Part shown: positions 41,918 through 54,326 of the stretch, in pieces
Position numbering within the stretch: the stretch's first letter is position 1
Layout: each line of letters starts with the position of its first letter
NCBI GenBank assembly: GCA_001972305.1
Contig: BDDD01001647.1
Span: 126,936-190,935 of the forward strand
DNA from: Cephalotus follicularis
Taxonomy: Eukaryota; Streptophyta; Magnoliopsida; Oxalidales; Cephalotaceae
DNA: 64,000 nt
Direction of reading: 5' to 3'
The notes under the pieces: generated by a model
What the model saw: only the letters and a program-made list of their open reading frames with translations
Told to the model about the DNA's origin: nothing
The model's database searches: none
Position numbers and translations under genes: made by a program

Positions 41918-43300
41918 TCTCTCTACAAGAGAAAGCCAGAGCTCTCTGTTTTTTTTTTTCTTCTATTTGTCCGTTTGGTCACTAATCTAACAGAAACTTA
42001 ACAAAACTTTGATTCTTTGAAACATAGTTTATACTTATGTTTTTTTTATCAGTTAGAGGAGTTTGGGGTTTGCTTTATATAAGGTAGGCAGTTTATATAC
42101 GTGTCTCTTTACTTTTGTTTCTCAATACATAATTATATAAAATTTAGAATAAAAAATGAGACTTGGAAATACGATTATGCCCATGGATTATTTCTTACTA
42201 AAATGTTAATAATCAGATTACTTTGTAGATAAAGATAAAATATTATCAAATATTTGTTACGTAAATAATTTTATGTTAGTAGTTCTTTAATATCGTAGAT
42301 GGGTTTGCAGCTGAAGTGTCCTAGTAGAAGTTTTTTGTATGGGAGGTCGTAGAGTCATAATAAAACTTTATTTTTGAGTGAGAGGTTCTATTGTTTAGGT
42401 ATCGTTTATTTTCTCGAAAGCAATTCTCTCTACTGTTTAACAACTATTTCAATTATTTTATTTTTTAATCAACAATTTAGGTGTTGTTTGTAGGATAATA
42501 AAAATTTTCACTAATGTCGTCAATCAATTTATCTAATGATATTTTCATTATCTTAATTAATAGAAATTAGGTTGTACGAAGATTCACAAATAATCAATAT
42601 TAAACTAGTTAAAAATATTTAATTAATTTAAAAAAATCACGTATAATTTATATAGATTAAATATTAAATCTCATAATTAAATTTATAAAATATTTATCTT
42701 ACGTGTGATAATTAAGTATTAATGCAACATAAGCTACGTACGTTGACAATTGACATGAATAAATGCATCCCCGTTATTAAAAAATGGAGATAGATTTCGT
42801 GGTCATTGCTTTATTTTTTTTTGTGTTAGAATGTAAAGATGATGGGCTGAGAATTGCGCAAATGAAGTAGGTGGGTGTAGTACGTGATCCTATCATTCAG
42901 CAAAACCACTCTTGAACTCCTCACAACACTACTAAGACCGAAATTGTCGAGGTTCAACTCAATAATAAAAATTAGCAAAAGTTTATTTGCCTTGCTATAC
43001 AATATTAAAAGTTTTTAAATATTGTCATCGTATTTGGATCGGACTGATCGATCGAATCAGTGAATCGGTTAGTAAACCGATTTTATTCAATTAAAAGATT
43101 ATTGATTTGGTGAAACCGATGAATCTTTGAATTTCAAATTTGACATCTTGATCAATACTTAAAAGTGCTATAAGTCTATAATCACCATATTGGAACACAT
43201 TTTTTTGAGATTGAATACAAATACAATGTATATATACACTTTTATTGTGAACAACTTAAAACACGTACTTCATATATCACATCATGTAATAATGGAAAAG
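41918..43300. other. intergenic region upstream of the 7TM gene
   Basis: The part adjacent to the gene is its promoter. The rest is AT-rich, with weak inverted similarity between 42530 and 42720 that may be a decayed foldback element. No gene is supported. Confidence 0.45.
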
Positions 43301-43344
43301 TGAATATACTAGATCGTCTTATATACTATATCATGTTTATGTAT

Positions 43345-43725
43345 TGGATCATCTAAAATCAGTATGCTTACGAGTTATATTTTACAAATCCGACTATTCT
43401 ATTTGATAATTTATATGTGTAAATCATACATATTAATTTTGGAGGACATATCAATTTTGGAGAGAATTTAAATTCTCAAACTATTTCATTATCATATAAT
43501 AATTTTAACAGTTGAGACAGTTTTTACATATATTTAGTTATAACGGTCTATATTGTTATATGAAAACGAAATAGTTAGACATATTTAATCGACTTAAAAA
43601 TTTGTAAATATGATCTACATATATCGATTATCAAATAAAACAGTTGGATTTGTAAAACATAACTGGTAAGCATATTATTTTTAGGTGATCCATCACATAA
43701 GCCTGATTCAGAAGATGATCCAACG
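43345..43725. mobile_element. foldback (long-TIR) MITE-like element
   Basis: The left arm from about 43350, with ggatcatctaaaatc, atgcttacgagttat and acaaatccgac, is reverse complementary, with some mismatches, to the right arm ending near 43725, with gttggatttgtaaaac, aactggtaagcat and taggtgatcc. The arms are about 90 bp or more. No target duplication was fixed. Similar text (ttacaaat next to tctaactgtt) occurs in the element near 53.8 kb, suggesting one family. Confidence 0.65.
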
Positions 43726-44820
43726 TATTCATTCTTTCTTATAATTTATGTCACCCAAATAAAAAAAAATTTGTTTTAGACCGTGTCAACTACTATTTAT
43801 TCAATATTAAATTAAAATAAATGTATATTATTTTTAAAGTATTTACCTTGACTTACTGATTAAATCATCAATCCATTAATTCAGTGGCTCGACAGGGTCC
43901 AATTCTGAAAACTATATTTAAAAATATAAAATCCGATTTATAAATTATTTAAGTGTTACCATGAACATCTTCGACGTGAAGAGCAGTTTTGTCATGGCAA
44001 GTTATAATTCAATAATCATAAGTAGTGTATAATTTGTGTAATCCTACGTTATAATAAAAATATCACAAGAATTAAGCCTACAGTGAATGCTAATAGTAGT
44101 ACTACTTATCATCAGAAAGATAAAAAATAAAAAATAAAAAAACTTGACAATTGTGTGGGATATCATTAAGAATAATATCTTTCCTTTTCATGTTGAGTTG
44201 AATCTTAATAACCCCAAAGAAAAGGCTTGAAATATATTAAAAAGAGAGAGAGGTCAATTTATTTTAGATGGAATATAGCAATTTTTTTATCATGATCGTC
44301 GTCAAATCAACTTAGGAAAGCAGGTTTATAGAAGGAGTATGTTTGACAAACCACTTTGCAAGTTTAGGCCGCTGCCTTTGACCTTGTACAGTACTAACTA
44401 CTAAGCATGAAAAAAGCAATATGTGGGTTAGCGGGTAGATAGGATTTTAGATTACATAAATAAATTATAACGATCGATACAACGTTACATTAGGTAAACA
44501 AACTCACTAGCAAAAACTAGTTTCCCAATCCTACTCCATTTTAGTAACAATATCAATTTCTACTACTTCGTCACAACTACATGTCGATCATAGTCACGTG
44601 CAAATTAATATCCGATTCTTGAAATATTTGGTTACAAACAGATATTGGATGGTTTTACTTGGAATATGGGGTTGACTTTCCGCTTTAGTCATGATTGACG
44701 AACGACCAAACCAAATTAGGTCTACAGTTTCAACCATTTGTGGAAATGGAGATAATTGTGACTAATATAGGGTTTATTAGAGCTCCCTCCGTCACTTTTA
44801 AGTGATTTTGTATTAGGACC
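43726..44820. other. AT-rich intergenic region
   Basis: No gene or clear element is visible. A short ctccctccgtcactt word at 44782-44796 resembles a Stowaway end, but its partner is missing. Confidence 0.45.
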
Positions 44821-45194
44821 CATTTGTTTATACTTATTAAAATACTTATTATTGTTTATGATGAATTGATAAGTAAAATATCTAATAAGTGTATTTATGA
44901 GTTTTAAAATAAGGGTAAATTACATAAAAACACCTGAGTTTTATCTCCGTTGACACTTTAGCACCTGAATATTCAAAACAGAATCTTTGACACTTATGAT
45001 GCTGTTTGATAGACAGTTTGACACCTGCCGTTAATCTGCTGTTAGTTGATCCGTTAGTTTTACACCGACACGTCAGCATTATATTAATAATATTTTGTTA
45101 ATACCAAAAGTAACCCTTCATCAAAGAGCGCAACAAATAGTGTAGGCAAGGAAATTCCACAAACACTTGGTGAGCGTTTGGGGAATGCTTCAAG

Positions 45195-45365
45195 CGGCAG
45201 AGGAGGGGACAGGGTGGGGGGCCCGTGGGAGACAGTACCTGCAGGCAGCAAACCACTACAGAGTTCCTTAACTGAGCGCGCTACAGGGAGCGCCGTCTTT
45301 AGCTCGTAAAGAAGTAGGTTAGCCAGCCTCTTATGTCGTATAGTAAGACCGAGTCAGAATCTGGA
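45195..45365 (+). repeat. 171-bp direct repeat, unit A, inside Mutator-like copy 1
   Basis: This unit runs from cggcagaggagg to gagtcagaatctgga and is repeated at 45521-45691 with only scattered differences. It contains gagcgcgctacagggagcgc and tagctcgtaaagaagtaggt. It is absent from copy 2, so it was gained or kept only in this copy. Confidence 0.9.
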
Positions 45366-45520
45366 GCGCAACAAATGGTGACGCGCGAGGGGGGGGTGGG
45401 GTGTTCTTTGGGCCTAGCAAAAGGAGACAGCAACCAAGGGAGGTATGGGGAGAGATAGGGCTGGCGGCAGGAGCAAGAGCGCTCACCAGCGGGGAAGGGG
45501 AAAAGTGGGTTGACCAGGCG

Positions 45521-45691
45521 CGGTAGAGGAGGGGACATGGTGGGGGGGCCGTGGGAGACAGTACTTGCAAGCAGCAAACCACTATAGAGTTCCTTACCTG
45601 AGCGCGCTACAGGGAGCGCCGTCTTTAGCTCGTAAAGAAGTAGGTTAGCCAGCCTCTTATGTCGTATAGTAAGACTGAGTCAGAATCTGGA
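45521..45691 (+). repeat. 171-bp direct repeat, unit B, inside Mutator-like copy 1
   Basis: Second copy of the unit at 45195-45365, same length and orientation, starting cggtagaggagg. The two units are separated by 155 bp that includes the segment shared with Mutator-like copy 2. Confidence 0.9.
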
Positions 45692-46539
45692 ATTGAAAGT
45701 CCCTTCCCCTTTTGTGGAAAAAGCATCAACATAGTTCGGGCATGAAAGTCGGCAAAAGAAAGCTTCTTGTCCGGCCATTGCCTGAGCCACTCGCTATCAA
45801 AGATTCATCTCCTTCAGAGGTAAGCTTTTGGTTGAAGAGCTATGATCCATTTGGACAAGGTTAGATTTCTCATTCAGAGTATGGAAGAGTGAGAGCAAAC
45901 CTAAGTTCCATCAACTGGCAGATAAGATCGAGGAAGAAGATCAGTTGTTGTGGATTCAGATAGGTGGATAGAAGGTAAGAAGCAAATTCAAGAAGGGAAT
46001 GATTGGACAAAGAGAAGATGGGAGAGCAGTGAGTTGAGAAGTGAACGGGTCCATCAGAAAGATGATGACTGATAAGGATAATATTGTATTTTACAATTTC
46101 TGTTAACAACGTTAATAATGAGGTTAATAACATGTGCTAAAGTGTCAACGGAGATAAAACTCAATTGTTTTTGTGTAATTTACCCTTAAAATAATTACTT
46201 ATTACTTATTATCTAAAAAATATTATTTACATCACTTATTAGACAAGATGAAGTGTTGATTGACTATTTGGACAAAAATATCTTCATAATAACTAATATT
46301 TATAGTTTACTCTAATTTTTATAAAATAACATATTTTTTAATATATGGTTTAAAAGGTCAAAATAAAAAATTATACATATTCAGATTTTTTAATCAGTAC
46401 AGTTATCAAACAATTTTATCTATTCAGTATTTAGCATTCAGTTATTACTTTTTAACTATTCAGCATCAATCAGATTTTCATTTTTCATTCAGATTCAGTC
46501 ACTTATCACTTAACATAAACAAATACAACTTTAGTGAGT

Positions 46540-48147
46540 GAAGAGAACAAAACACTCGTAGTTGGTATCTGTGTGTAAGTTATAACTTTACTATTTATAT
46601 TCAATCTATTTATTTTTTAGAAAAACGGGATAACCCTTTTTAAATCATTTATATTCTTCAAATACGAAATAAAGCATAGCTTCTTAATATAAGTTAGTAT
46701 CACTAACATACACAAACCCAAGATCAACAAACTCACACCATCGACCCACAAAACCCACGATGCTGGCACCTGACTACGCACACACCAAAACCCCAACCAC
46801 ACACGCACCAAATCCACCGTACCAAGACCCACACTCTAGTTGCCATCACACTAACCAACTCTGGTCCATCGAGCAAGCCACACAATCCTTGCATCCTCTA
46901 CCCACATCACACCCGGGCCAGTCACTTTCCACACCGCTGTTACCAACCGCCTTTGGAGTTTTTCTTTAGTTCATTTTGAGACACCAAAAACAAGATTGAT
47001 GAAGAGAGATTTAAGGAGACTAGGAGAGAGAGTGTTCGAGAGAGGAGAGTGACGAGAGAGTAGAGAGAGATCAATTGACAGAGAGAAAAAAAAGGTGAAA
47101 AAAATTAATTAAATGTTATATATTAAGGTTTTTAGTGTTAGGTTTGTTCTATTTTTAGGCGATGAAGAAAGGGGTGTTAGGTTTGTTTTACTTTGGGTGA
47201 CATGGGGGAGGAGGAGGGGAAGAGGAGTTTTGCTGCAGTTTATAGGGTAAAATAATAATTTAATAAATCTGTTATACCCTAAAACTATAGTGTTAAATTA
47301 TTCTGTTAAGGGTAAAATAATAATTAAATAAATATGTTATCTTTATTCATTCTCAAAGACTAATTTTAAATTTACCATAATAAAGAGACTTCAAATATCT
47401 TGAACCCTAAATCCGAAGAACTCGTGTATTTTGCCCTTCTTGTTATATTGTGACTGCAAATTTTGGGGATACCACTGGATATGCATGACACAACTTAGGT
47501 TCCAAAATAAACACTAGCGTTCTTTCCTCTAATCTCTCACTCCCATAGATGCATATAACAACTCCTATGGAAAAGGTTGTCCAAGAAATGGATGCATGAA
47601 CCCAACAAACCCAAACACAAGCGAAGATTAGATTATTTGAAGTTGGTTCCAAGTGATATAAACAGTAACTGACACACACACACACACATAATTCATATGA
47701 CATAATTCTTCGACAAATATATAACATCTAAAAGAAAAGTCTTCTACTGGACTTTCGTATTGAGTACTCGGATTGCATGTACCACATGCAACACAAAAGC
47801 AAAGGGGAAAATACACTGCTAATCTATTCCACCGGAAATACATGCAATCAGTTAAGGAAGAAACTTACAAACTAACGCACAGTATCAACTCTTTTCAATC
47901 AAAACACAAGCAATGCTCGTTGATATCTATCCTCTCCTCTATTTGCTTTGGAGGTCCCCCCGTACCATATCACTTGCAATGAAACACTATCATGTCCAAA
48001 TGCTGCACATGAACCATTATTGAAAAAGAATATGGCATTCATCTTTGTTTTACGAGATTGATCATCTCCGATCTATTCGCTTCACCAAAAAAAGCCACCA
48101 TGCAAATAGCCAAGAGGTCCATTATGGCCAAGCACAAGCTTAAACAA
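46540..48147. other. intergenic region with CA-rich and GA-rich blocks
   Basis: The segment 46700-46970 is C/A-rich and 46990-47090 is a GA-rich polypurine tract. Two nearly equal phrases around agggtaaaataataatt recur near 47248 and 47309. A TG/CA run lies at 47671-47687. The composition suggests an old insertion, but its ends are not clear. The right end holds the 3' region of MTV1. Confidence 0.45.
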
Positions 48148-51100
48148 TTAAACCACTCTCTTTGGGTCACGAGCTGCTGCAAGATGATCCTATAAGACAG
48201 AAAAAAGGAACAACATCACCACAGAGGCAATTTACAAGATATTCATAATCCTAATTGAGAATGGATGAAAAGAAATAACTTTTAAGTCAGGTATATTTGG
48301 TAATAGTTCATCCTTCATATACCGCAAACCAAGGAATTTCATCATACATATCAACATCCATTTTATGTTACTATGTAGAGCATTACTTAACATGCCCTAA
48401 TAGATGTTGTATTTTCCCGAATTGATAAAAAAGGTTAAGCAACTAGAAGATAGTCCACATAAACACATAAAAATAAATAGTTAACACAATTTAAAGTAAA
48501 CATATAAAAAAGCAAGTTCTAGCAACCACATATAAATAAAATGCTTTCTTGTACAGGGCAATGGAAGACAAGGTGATTAGTAAGCAGCCAAACAAATTAA
48601 ATTTTCAACTATATTACACAAAAGACCTAAACAAGTAAAATCAAAGACTAAGCTAGATTTGAAAGGAAATTGGATCGATGGGAGATGGGACACAAACTTA
48701 CTGAAATAAAGTCGAATGCTTTTGTTTCCTCTTTCTTGGAACTGTTCATCACTGAAGTAGGAGTTTGGGTTGGGTAATTTGATTGAAATATATCAGGTAT
48801 CGGTGAAGAATATCCTCCATTACTTACAGAAGCATGACCAACACCAGCATTTTGACCATTCAAATTCCCAAGGAGTTGGAAATTGGCCATTGAGGCGAGT
48901 AATTGTTGCTGAGCAAATATACTCCCCATGGCACCATAATTCATTGGCTGAGAAGAGAAGGCTGGATTCAACATTATCCCAGGAGGTATACTATATGATG
49001 TACCAACTGAAGGAAAAACTTGATTAGCATTCATCCCCGCCATTTGCGAACCAAATATGCCGTTCAAAGAATCATTAGAGGCCTCACGGCCAGAATGATT
49101 ATTTGAATCAGAGAAGATAATTTCAGAAAGCAGCCCCGGAGAGATTTCTTTCTGCTTCAATTTTGAGGTTTTTTCATTTATGGACAGGCCAGCCATTAAA
49201 TCATTTACATCTTTCTTATTATTTTCCTGCTCCTGCGGGAGTTCAGAATGCGTACCAAAAATATCAAATAGTTCAGGCTCATTGTTGGTTGCTACCATAT
49301 GATTTTCATTAGCACCCAGCTTACCATCAAGGACCATCCCAGAAAATAAATCATCTATCTTTTCTTTACCCCCACCAGTGTGAAATGATACATCTGCAAA
49401 GGGATCGTCATCATGTTTTTGTTCACTGGTGCTTACTCCAGTCCCCGGACTATCCCCAAATAAATCATGAATTAGAGGGGCAGCTGGGGCTGCCTCTGCT
49501 GTTGCATTCACAGTGTTTTGAACAGTTGGCTTCTTCGTATAATCATCTATCCCATAAAATTCATCCGGATCACCAGTGTCTATCAAGTCAGGCATTTGAA
49601 TAGCAGTGGCCTCAACCTTCACTGATTTTTCTGAATCACTTGTCCGGCTGCCTACTCCATCTCCTCCCAAGAGGCTTAAAACCTGCTCATCAAAGGCCAA
49701 ATACTTTTGTTAACAAATAATCTCTAAAACGGCTTATCTGCACAATCTATAATACCTTGACCAATTAATCTGGCAATACCATAATATATGGAAAACATTT
49801 ACCCTGTTAGCCTTCTCCCGCAGAGAACTTTGGGGAGACTCGGAGCATCTCACCACAACATCTTTGTTTTCACTGAAGTAAGAAGCTATAATTGCAAAAT
49901 GTTCATCATCCTTTTTCCTCAATATTGACTCGAGAACACATGCCGCTTTCATGCGTACCTGGCAAACAATCCCATAATAGATTAATTTCTTGTAAGCACA
50001 AGAGTCTACATTTATAAGCATACAATAAGCTACAATTGTGTTTGTTCCCCACTTCTTTCAATTTCAAGTAATAATTAAAAAAAAATACCCACTTTTTGTG
50101 TAAAAAATAATAAATAAAATTAGAAACTTTTCACTTTAATGTTCATATCACAATAAACAACAAACTGTCAAAAAGAGCAAACCTGCCACATTGGAGATTG
50201 AAGCTTTGATTCAAGGGCATGAGTTAGGGCCAATGCATCCAGTTTTGCAGCCTCCTGAAGTAAAACCTGAAGGGCATCTCGAGTGGGTTGTAGACGAACA
50301 CCACCAGATGTTACTATGGTCTCCAATAGTCTCTCCTCAGGAGTCTTATTTTTGGAAGGATTTGAACTTGAGTCCCCGTTTGTAGTTTCCAGAGTCATTA
50401 CTCTTGAATCCTGACTCCAAGGTCCAGTAGGAGCAGTTTTTGAAATCCCAAAACTAGCCTGATTATCATTGCTTATTTTAACTGGTTCATATCTATCTGC
50501 ATGATCAGTTTCTGTGGTCAAGGACCTATGAAGATTGGGACCCTTATAGCTTCCATTGTCATTCTTTCTTAGAGAGTGACCTTGTGTGAAATTACTAAGT
50601 CCCTGCTTGATAGATGCGCTTCCAATACCAACAACCTCACTAAGAAATGATTTCTTATCATCCGATGGCATTTCAAAATTTGTATTGCCAAATCCTTGTA
50701 TACGTTTGTTAATATTTTCTGCAGGTACCGGCTTACTGTCATCTGCAGCAAAGATAGCAGAGATAGCCTCATGAGCTGTGTCCCGCACGGCTTTATTAAG
50801 CGCATCCCCTTTTAAAGGATCCACCTGCCCCTTATAGTGAAATAACTGACGCACGGCCACAGAATGTCTTTGCATTTCCCTCCTAAACTCAACCCCAGAC
50901 TTTCCCACCACATATTTGATCAATCTCAGAGCCTGAAGATAATATTCGAGCATAATGAGCATGAAATGGGATGATTCAGAGTCATGAATCACAAAAAAAC
51001 AGATATTGTAGCTTAAATGTTATATATTTACTATTGCAATATCTCCCCAACATACTTCCATATCTAATCATAAGTTGACTTGAGATTAAGTCTCCAATAC

Positions 51101-51428
51101 AAACTATCTTTTATTTCACAAACACCACAACATAACCATCAAAGTAAAATATAAAATTCCATCCAATGCATGCAAATTCACTACAATAAAGACTAGCAAA
51201 TGAAAAACAGAAACCCAATACCTTTTGTTTAACAATGGGGTTTTTGTGGTCGAGCCGCTTCAATATGGAATCTGAAACCTCCTTAACAATACTGACATGC
51301 GAAGATCTTAAGAGCTCACAAATCTCTTCCAGCTTGTAAACAGGTGTCACCTTATCCTCATCCGACGTGGCTCCTTCGATCATCCTCGATCTCCAGTAAG
51401 ATTCCACCGCTCTTCGACTCGAATCCAT
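48148..51428 (-). CDS. MTV1: ENTH/VHS trafficking adaptor, MTV1/tepsin type
   Basis: Five exons on the minus strand, 51428-51222, 50932-50183, 49958-49803, 49682-48702 and 48189-48148, encode about 711 residues. The start MDSSRRAVESYW is the second ATG of its frame and the likely true one. The N-terminal ENTH-like domain (about 1-130, with KLEEICELLRSSH and LRLIKYVVGKSG) is followed by a helical VHS/ENTH-like segment near 260-370 (ALTHALESKLQSPMWQVRMK). A long disordered tail is rich in Asp-Leu-Phe-type words. LFSGMVL fits the AP-4 beta-ear motif LFxG[M/L]x[L/V] known in tepsin, and KAFDFIS near the end resembles the AP-4 epsilon-ear motif. Arabidopsis MTV1 (At3g16270) works with clathrin and AP-4 at the trans-Golgi network in vacuolar cargo sorting; the same role is inferred. 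Confidence 0.92.
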
Positions 51429-53690
51429 CTCCACAATTAACCACCCAAAAAACAAACCCTAATCTTCAAAACCCCAATTAATGATCCCAATTTAACTATT
51501 TATTTATTTATTTTGAAGAAAAAAAAAGATCTTTCAATTTGCGACTCACACACAAAGTATATTAGAGATCGACTAAGCTAAAAATTGATTTGCTTTTAAG
51601 AAGAAGAAAATTTTAATAGTTATTTGATTAACACAAAGATGGGGAAATGATTCGATTTGATTACATGCGAAAAAAAAACCTATAATTTACAATGATGTGA
51701 TTTGATCTGGGTTGTTAAAAGAAGTAAATTGGTGATCAGGGGTGTATCTCGGATTGATTTGGTGGGAATCAAGGGTATAAAACAGGTTTCGGGATCAGGG
51801 TTCTTTGTGTGCGGGTGTGAGAGAGAGACAGAGCGCTTGGAATTGTAGAAAGACGGGAAGAGGAGGACAATTTTTGCGAGTACAAACAGAACTTGGGAGT
51901 CCCAAGTTGGGACCACACAGAGCGTGGCCCGTTCGGTGGATTGGACTCACATAATTGCTTGGTTTACTTCTTTTTTGGGTTCGGTTTTAAGCCTTCCCAA
52001 TTATCACGCGTTTCAATTTTACTAATTCACTGTCGTTTAACTCTGACTTATACACGTGATTTGTATTAATAAAATTAATTTGTTATCATAATTAAACATC
52101 TAAATCTACACTATCTATCTATATAAATTATAAGTAGAAGGGCGTGAATTTTTAGTCAACGTATTTATTGAGGTTCCAACTTAAAAAATGATCCATTAAT
52201 ATTTTTGCTTAAATTATAAAGTCACTAGCAATGGCTAGTAAAATTGTAGAAATAACTTTTATAACTAATAATAAATTTAATAACATACCACAACAATTAT
52301 GATTATAACTAATAATAGGGAAAATAAATATAATTTTAGTTTTTGCAAATGAATAATACGAGTTTTGTCGAGAATGTTTTTGAAAAATAGAAAAGAATTT
52401 GATTTCTGACCAAGATTTGATTCGATCGATCATTTTCGATTGGATTTTTTCACTTACTTTCACTTTGTTCTTTTCGGCAATCAAAATAAGCTTTTGAAAT
52501 TTTTATGAGATAAAGTTCTGGTGTTTGATTTATTATTGACTAGTTTTTGTTGTGTGTAAATTAACAGCAACTTCTCAAACTTAATTACAAGGTATTCTTA
52601 ACCATTTCGGTTGTTGTTTTTATGAATATCGTGGTTTTAGATGGTCAGATATCTGGATTTAATATTGATTAATCTATCTATTATATTATTTTCAATTAGA
52701 ATAAATGTTGTCAAACATAAAAAAAGAATAACGTCTATGGATCTACGTTCAAGAGAATCATGGTAGTTATATTCATATTTAGCAGTTTTTTGTACTGTAA
52801 GCTTTTTATTGAAATAAATAACATTTTGATGCTTAAAATTGTCTGTATGGAATACAAACTTATTTGGATTGAATTGTTGGGATCTTAATTCAGAAAGTTG
52901 GGGAACACTGAGTGCTCTGTGCTTTTTAATTAACTGATAAGTATCAATGCATGCTAATTTTTTCCCCAACTCTCCAATTGCGTTGGGCCCAGGAAGCAAT
53001 TGTTTGAGATGGGTTAAAAAAATAGTTTTAAAATAACAACCAGTGTCTTAAGCGGCGATTCAAAACCACAACGTTTAGAATCTTTCCATGGCAAACTCTA
53101 AACTCTAAATCTTGAGGGACTCATGGGCTGCAGTCAACGCCATTACTTGACCATCATTGTTGATTTGTCTTGTATTTGTAGGAAGCTTGACTTGGCAGGC
53201 CCGACCCATTCTTATTTTCCTTTACTTTGATCTCTTTTTTTACTTTTTACTATTTTTTACATAAAGTTACTCATGCTATGTGCTAAAACAAAACTCATGC
53301 ATTGAAAAGATTTCAATTGCAAACAGTCAATTGTGCTTTATAAAATATTACATAAAAGATTTTTTCTGTCAAAAAATAAATATTGGAAGGTTTTCATAAT
53401 TCTTGTTTTACGGAGTTTGATCAGGATTTTAGATCCGATTACAAATCGAGTTTAACAAAATAAGACATGAGTAAATGAAGTAATTAACAAATCTAGACCT
53501 TCCTAATCTATGTAGGCTCAGCTCATGGATATTCTTATAACTAACAAGTGTCACGGACAAAATTTCATCGAGCACAGGTTGTTGCCATGCCACACAATCT
53601 GCCTGCCTTACAAAGAAATCCAATTTGTCTAATCCTTACATGTGTTCCTACATGTAGGCACCTCGTACATGTATGCATTTGAGGGTTTTG
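51429..53690. other. intergenic region upstream of MTV1
   Basis: The first 500 bases are the MTV1 promoter and leader. The remainder is AT-rich with no supported gene. The right end, from about 53200, contains sequences that reappear in scrambled form at 53690-53792. Confidence 0.5.
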
Positions 53691-53792
53691 TGCGTGCATG
53701 TATCCAAATTTGTCCAATGCATACATGTACTATGTAGGCACAGGTTGTTGCCATGCCACACATTCTGCCGACCCATTCTTATTTTCCTTTAA
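53690..53792 (+). repeat. patchwork of short local duplications
   Basis: Three pieces of upstream DNA recur here in a row. A ccaa-tttgtc...tacatgta...taggca phrase is like 53622-53662. The 32-bp phrase gcacaggttgttgccatgcc... at 53738-53769 matches 53572-53603 with one difference. A 24-bp phrase ccgacccattcttattttcc... at 53768-53791 is identical to 53201-53224. The block abuts the inverted-repeat element that begins near 53799. Confidence 0.85.
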
Positions 53793-54326
53793 GTCGTTTG
53801 GTTAAAATTTAATTTGTATATTTGAAATATTTATTGATATTCAATTGACTTAAAAATTGACATGCATAATCTACATATCAAAAACATCAAATCTAACTGT
53901 TAGATTTACAAATTATACAGAATAGGTTAAATAATTTTGGATTTCTTAGGTAATCGACACACTACCACGTATTGTAACATGCCTTACTTGGTGAATTTGA
54001 AAATCAAAAATTATCTAGCGGTTAGATTTACAAAATATATATAATAGGTTAAACAATTTTGAATTTTTTGGTGTTCAACACACCGTTACGTGTTACTACA
54101 TGTCTTACTGGGTGGTTAAACAAATTTAGATTTTTTGGGTGTTCGATCCATCTGGTAAGGCATGTAGCAACACGTTGCGGTGTGTCGAACATCAAAAAAA
54201 TCCAAATTTGTCTATCGGTTTGATTTACAAAATATATATAATAGATTAAACAATTTTGAATTTTTACATTATTAGGTGGGCTCACCTCGTAAATGTAGCA
54301 ACACATGGAGTAACTCTATATAATGT

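Larger units (their letters stand above)
44913..46185 (+). mobile_element. non-autonomous Mutator-like transposon, copy 1 (1273 bp)
   Basis: The ends are long imperfect inverted repeats of about 50 bp beginning GGGTAAATTACATAAAAACA and closing GTGTAATTTACCC. A perfect 9-bp target duplication TTAAAATAA flanks it (44904-44912 and 46186-46194), the Mutator signature. Both termini include the phrase for gagttttatctccgttgaca or its complement. The interior is much more GC-rich than the surroundings and contains a 171-bp direct duplication (45195-45365 and 45521-45691). No transposase is present. The cargo looks like captured gene or promoter sequence, as in Pack-MULEs, but its source is unknown. 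Copy 2 is at 58362-59630 in the same orientation. Confidence 0.9.
44821..46530. mobile_element. hAT-like MITE split by a Mutator-like insertion
   Basis: The left end, with catttgtttatactta at 44821, is an imperfect reverse complement of the right end, with taacataaacaaatac ending near 46526. The inner right part has catcaatcagattttcatt and cattcagattcagtcactt, text common in plant hAT MITEs. The Mutator-like element 44913-46185 lies inside, with its own 9-bp duplication. The 8-bp duplication expected for hAT was not identified, so the outer ends are approximate. Confidence 0.5.

Noticed and set aside
44782-44796. Stowaway-like end ctccctccgtcactt
   Set aside because: No matching inverted end or TA flank was found nearby.
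45299-45582. Minus-strand Pro/Ser-rich frames of about 90 codons
   Set aside because: They lie in the duplicated GC-rich cargo of Mutator-like copy 1 and have no recognisable domain.
46760-46969. 69-codon His/Pro/Thr-rich frame
   Set aside because: Composition follows the CA-rich block; there is no start context, domain or partner exon.
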